Virus record (IMG/VR): IMGVR_UViG_3300044712_000411
Span: 1 to 26,268 of that record
Length of the DNA: 26,268 nucleotides
Origin: a virus
Direction: 5' to 3' (one strand)
Position numbers and translations under genes: made by a program. A model generated the notes under the pieces. It made no database searches. It was not told where the DNA came from and worked only from the letters and a program-made list of their open reading frames with translations. Below are positions 23,800-26,268 of the stretch, one piece after another; the stretch's first letter is position 1; each line of letters opens with the position of its first letter.

Positions 23800-25370
23800 T
23801 GACAGATCAGGAAGAACTTGAATTCTTAACCCTTAAACGCAAACGGGCAATGGCGATGCAAACGCCGGAGCCTATGGTAGAACCCGCTTCAAAATTAAAG
23901 AGTTTGGCTTTAGGTGGCGTACAAGGTGGAACTTTTGGTTTTGCAGATGAAGCGGAAGGCGCAATACGCGCTTTGGGTGATGAAACGTATAAGGAAGGCC
24001 GTGATGCCGCAAGAAAACGCTATGAAGAAGCGGAGGCGGCCAACCCTAAAACATATATGGCAGGACAATTGGGAGGAGCTATTCTACCCGTTATTGCTGC
24101 TGAAATGGGGAGTGCAGGAACAGCCACGCCCGCCGTTGGTGCTAGATTGGCTTCAATGCTTGCCCCAAAGACTTTACAGGGAGTTATGGCATTGGGAGCC
24201 GTGCAAGGATTGGGAGAATCAAAGAATGAATCGGCACCTGCTCAAGTTTTAGATGCCGCAAAAGGGGCTGGGTTATATGGGGCTTTTCATATGGGCGGGA
24301 AAGCGGTGTCACCAGTTATTGATCCAATTGCCAATAAATTGGCGGCCTTGGGTGAACTCGTAAGCGGAAAATTTAAGAATGTGGCCATGGATACAGGAAA
24401 AAGAGCTGTGGGATTTACAAAAAGGCTTCTTAATACTCCGCTTAAAGAAAGGCAGGCAAATGAAGCGGTTAGCATGGCTTTAGAAAAAGGAATAATAACC
24501 CCTCTCTCAAGCACGAAAGCAATGCAAGAAGCGGCAGAATCCGTTTCCAAGGAAAGCGGCCAAGCCATGGGAAAATTTTTACAAGATCAATCGAATACGG
24601 GGCTTATGTTCGACCCATTAAAAGCCATTGAAGATTTAAACAAATTGCGGCCAAAAGGTTTAAATATTGGAGAGAATCAGAAAATAAACACGCTCATAGA
24701 TAATGCCTTGGAAACGGTAAAATCAAGAGCAAAACAAAATCATGATCCAAATAGTTTGGCCTCTGGAATTCCATCAAGCAAGTTTATCGACTGGGAAGGC
24801 GCACGAGAATTAAAAAGTTTGCTTCAGAAAATGGCAAATTATGACACCACGATGAGTGGGGCCGCCAATGAAGTAAAAAAGAAAATAGCAGGATCTATGC
24901 GGAATTCATTTATGGGGCAGCTTGAAGAATCTTCATTGAAAGGTGGCGGGGAAAAAGGTTTTGATGCTTTTGCAAAAAATGTCAAAGACTACGGATCAGC
25001 TGAAACGTTACAAGATGCATTACAAAATAGATTGTCTTCTGAAAGTGGCAACGCAACGATTGGATTACGGGATGCGGCATTAGGTGGAGCAGAACTGGCA
25101 AACACTGGGAATTTTGGTAAAGCGGCCATGGTTGCCGGAGGTTTAAAACTTGGCAGAAAATATGGGAATCAAACTATTTCTTCCGGTGCGAACGCTATAG
25201 CGAGAAGAATTGAAACAAACCCCGCCGTTTACGGTAAATACGCAAATGATTTTATGACATTGGCAAAACGAGGCGGTTCGGCATTGGCCGCGCACCATTT
25301 TATTTTGTCGCAAAGTGATCCTGAATATCGGAAATTGGCTGAGAAATTGGATAAGGACGAGAACAATTGA
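23799..25370 (+). CDS. Putative ejection protein with glycine-rich hydrophobic segments
   Basis: A 523-residue protein. After a polar N terminus it has an Ala/Gly-rich, moderately hydrophobic region (~35-150) containing GVQGGTFGFADEAEGAI, MAGQLGGAILPVIAAEMGSA and LQGVMALGAVQGLG. Helical regions with many Lys, Glu and Gln follow. Such 'GG..GFADE..GA' segments are typical of phage ejection proteins. No lytic transglycosylase motif was found. Its stop overlaps the TTG start of the NlpC/P60 gene, so the two are translationally coupled. Confidence 0.66.
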   Translation: MTDQEELEFLTLKRKRAMAMQTPEPMVEPASKLKSLALGGVQGGTFGFADEAEGAIRALGDETYKEGRDAARKRYEEAEAANPKTYMAGQLGGAILPVIAAEMGSAGTATPAVGARLASMLAPKTLQGVMALGAVQGLGESKNESAPAQVLDAAKGAGLYGAFHMGGKAVSPVIDPIANKLAALGELVSGKFKNVAMDTGKRAVGFTKRLLNTPLKERQANEAVSMALEKGIITPLSSTKAMQEAAESVSKESGQAMGKFLQDQSNTGLMFDPLKAIEDLNKLRPKGLNIGENQKINTLIDNALETVKSRAKQNHDPNSLASGIPSSKFIDWEGARELKSLLQKMANYDTTMSGAANEVKKKIAGSMRNSFMGQLEESSLKGGGEKGFDAFAKNVKDYGSAETLQDALQNRLSSESGNATIGLRDAALGGAELANTGNFGKAAMVAGGLKLGRKYGNQTISSGANAIARRIETNPAVYGKYANDFMTLAKRGGSALAAHHFILSQSDPEYRKLAEKLDKDENN

Positions 25371-25807
25371 AACATTCAGAAATTCCGTGGTCAAAAATGA
25401 TCGAGTTCGGTAAAAAGTGTGTTGGGAAACCTTATGTTTATGGGGTTGAAGTTAATATTCCTACGTTCTTAAAAGATCCAAACCCCGACAAAATTGTGGC
25501 CTTAGATTGTTCTGAATTGGTTGAAGTTCTTTACGCTTTGGTTGGAATTAATGTCCCTGACGGGTCATATAATCAGGCCAAAATGTGCCGAAGAGTTCCA
25601 TTTGAATCTGTTTTGATTGGGGACATGGGTTTCAAATGGTACCCGGACACACAAGTAATTCACCACGTTGGGTTATATTTAGGGAATAAAGAGGTTTTAG
25701 AGGCCAAGGGGAAAGCGTTTGGTGTTGTAGTAACACCTTATGATGACTATGTTAAATCTTCGCATTTTGCATATTGGGGACGTTTAAAAACAATAGAAGA
25801 TGCTTGA
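25367..25807 (+). CDS. NlpC/P60-family peptidoglycan endopeptidase (TTG start)
   Basis: A 146-residue protein with the catalytic pattern of NlpC/P60 cysteine peptidases: ALDCSELV (C48) and IHHVGLYLG (H100), plus the EAKGKAFGVV segment downstream (E112 as a possible third residue). These enzymes cleave peptide stems of peptidoglycan, typically at the gamma-D-Glu-meso-diaminopimelate bond. The start is TTG at 25367, with AAGGACG upstream, overlapping the previous TGA. It could be the endolysin, followed by small membrane proteins, or a virion-borne enzyme, because it is coupled to the last ejection gene. No signal peptide. Confidence 0.88.
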   Translation: MKHSEIPWSKMIEFGKKCVGKPYVYGVEVNIPTFLKDPNPDKIVALDCSELVEVLYALVGINVPDGSYNQAKMCRRVPFESVLIGDMGFKWYPDTQVIHHVGLYLGNKEVLEAKGKAFGVVVTPYDDYVKSSHFAYWGRLKTIEDA

Positions 25808-26009
25808 TGTCATGAATCATAATGATATGAACGAAATGCCAAAATCATTAAAAATGGCAATGGTTTTTATTGACCGGGTGGGGTTCCCCATCATGGCTTT
25901 TTTACTTATGTTTTATCTTTGTTTTAAAACTTTATCAGATAATACAGTCGTTTTAATTCAAGTGAGGGAAACACTCGTTTCGTTGAATTCAAACTTAGCT
26001 AAAAAATGA
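25800..26009 (+). CDS. Small membrane protein, holin candidate
   Basis: A 69-residue protein with one membrane segment (VGFPIMAFLLMFYLCF, ~27-42), a positively charged segment before it (KSLKMAMVFIDR) and a polar helical tail (VRETLVSLNSNLAKK). It follows the peptidoglycan hydrolase with an 8-base overlap. The start may be 25800 or an in-frame ATG at 25812. Small single-span proteins here are often holins or holin accessories, but no family is diagnostic. Confidence 0.6.
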   Translation: MLDVMNHNDMNEMPKSLKMAMVFIDRVGFPIMAFLLMFYLCFKTLSDNTVVLIQVRETLVSLNSNLAKK

Positions 26010-26098
26010 AAATACCTGATTTTTTCATCAAAATTAAATTTAGATTTTTAAGATTCAGTGATTGTTTAAAAGCATTAAAAGGGGTGTTTTATGATTAA
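26006..26098 (+). CDS. 30-residue basic protein in the lysis region
   Basis: The ATG at 26006 overlaps the stop of the previous gene (ATGA), and the TAA at 26096-26098 overlaps the next gene by 8 bases. The ORF therefore fills the only gap in this part of the operon. The product begins MKIPDFFIKIKFRFLRFSD and ends CLKALKGVFYD. Its amphipathic basic pattern (FRFLRFSDCLKALKG) resembles very short phage proteins that I recall beside lysis genes. No Shine-Dalgarno precedes it; coupling would supply ribosomes. The short length limits certainty. Confidence 0.5.
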   Translation: MKIPDFFIKIKFRFLRFSDCLKALKGVFYD

Positions 26099-26268
26099 AA
26101 ACTTAGTTGCTAAATTACTGGGGAAACAAGTGGAAGGCCAAGATTTTGGACTTTCAAAAGCGAAATTGACGGCCATTATTTATGTTGTTCTTTATGCCAT
26201 CCCTATCATTTCAGAGGCTTGGGGGCATAAAATAGAAATCCCCCCGTTTGTATTTAGATTTTTAGAAG
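26091..26268 (+). CDS. Membrane protein, lysis region (3' truncated by window)
   Basis: An open reading frame with AAAAGGGG at 26077-26084 and an ATG at 26091, running off the window end after 59 codons. It has a basic amphipathic N terminus (IKNLVAKLLGKQVEG), a linker, one membrane segment (LTAIIYVVLYAIPIISEAW, ~25-43) and then PPFVFRFLE. From memory, short phage proteins of this pattern ('K.KL.A.....L.AI......G..I.IP..V...L') recur near lysis genes and are often called holin-like. The C terminus is not visible. Confidence 0.65.
   Translation, partial: MIKNLVAKLLGKQVEGQDFGLSKAKLTAIIYVVLYAIPIISEAWGHKIEIPPFVFRFLE

Noticed and set aside
23914-24252. 112-codon + strand frame inside the ejection gene at 23799
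   Set aside because: An alternative-frame shadow rich in Trp, Arg and Met with no ribosome site; the parent frame is clearly coding.
26006-26028. Seven-bp AT-rich inverted repeat (ATGAAAA / TTTTCAT) as a terminator
   Set aside because: The stem is almost only A/T, no U-tract follows, and the bases lie within a probable small gene.
1-26268. CRISPR arrays, tRNA genes, insertion sequences, integrase or attachment sites
   Set aside because: I looked for regular spaced repeats, cloverleaf-like segments, transposase motifs and recombinase genes and saw none.

Overview
This window is a contiguous stretch of the late, structural part of a tailed double-stranded DNA phage or prophage (class Caudoviricetes) with a podovirus-type gene order. 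All supported genes lie on the + strand, are tightly packed (often ATGA or TAATG overlaps), and are AT-rich by eye. No tRNA, integrase, repressor, replication gene or host gene is visible, so lifestyle and host cannot be fixed from these bases.

Region 1 (1-2807) holds small genes of unknown function with the most interesting regulation: a sigma70-like promoter followed at the predicted start site by three 10-bp tandem repeats (297-326), and two extended -10 promoters placed so close to their ATGs that leaderless transcripts are plausible. Region 2 (2804-6862) is packaging: a membrane-anchored coiled-coil protein, a probable small terminase, the large terminase and the portal. Region 3 (6875-11258) is an unusual insert between portal and scaffold: three beta-rich, tail-fibre-like proteins that each begin with a Sec-type signal peptide, the last carrying an SGNH esterase with all four catalytic blocks, plus two small proteins.

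Region 4 (11245-13620) contains scaffold and major capsid genes, an intergenic region with a 15-bp direct repeat, and a hairpin terminator after the capsid gene. Region 5 (13645-19673) contains a decoration-like protein, a fibre-like protein, small head or tail morphogenesis proteins, the head-tail adaptor and the tail nozzle protein. Region 6 (19684-25370) encodes four candidate internal virion/ejection proteins. Region 7 (25367 to the end) holds an NlpC/P60 peptidoglycan hydrolase, two small membrane proteins (the last cut by the window edge) and a 30-residue gene between them.

The most striking DNA signal is a perfect 16-bp palindrome at 6841-6856, at the end of the portal gene, which matches the bacterial chromosomal parS consensus (TGTTNCACGTGNAACA), the loading site of the partition protein ParB. 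If functional, the phage genome would carry a docking site for its host's chromosome segregation machinery. The host would then be a bacterium with ParABS, which argues against Escherichia coli and its close relatives. Signal peptides and an NlpC/P60 enzyme do not narrow the host further.
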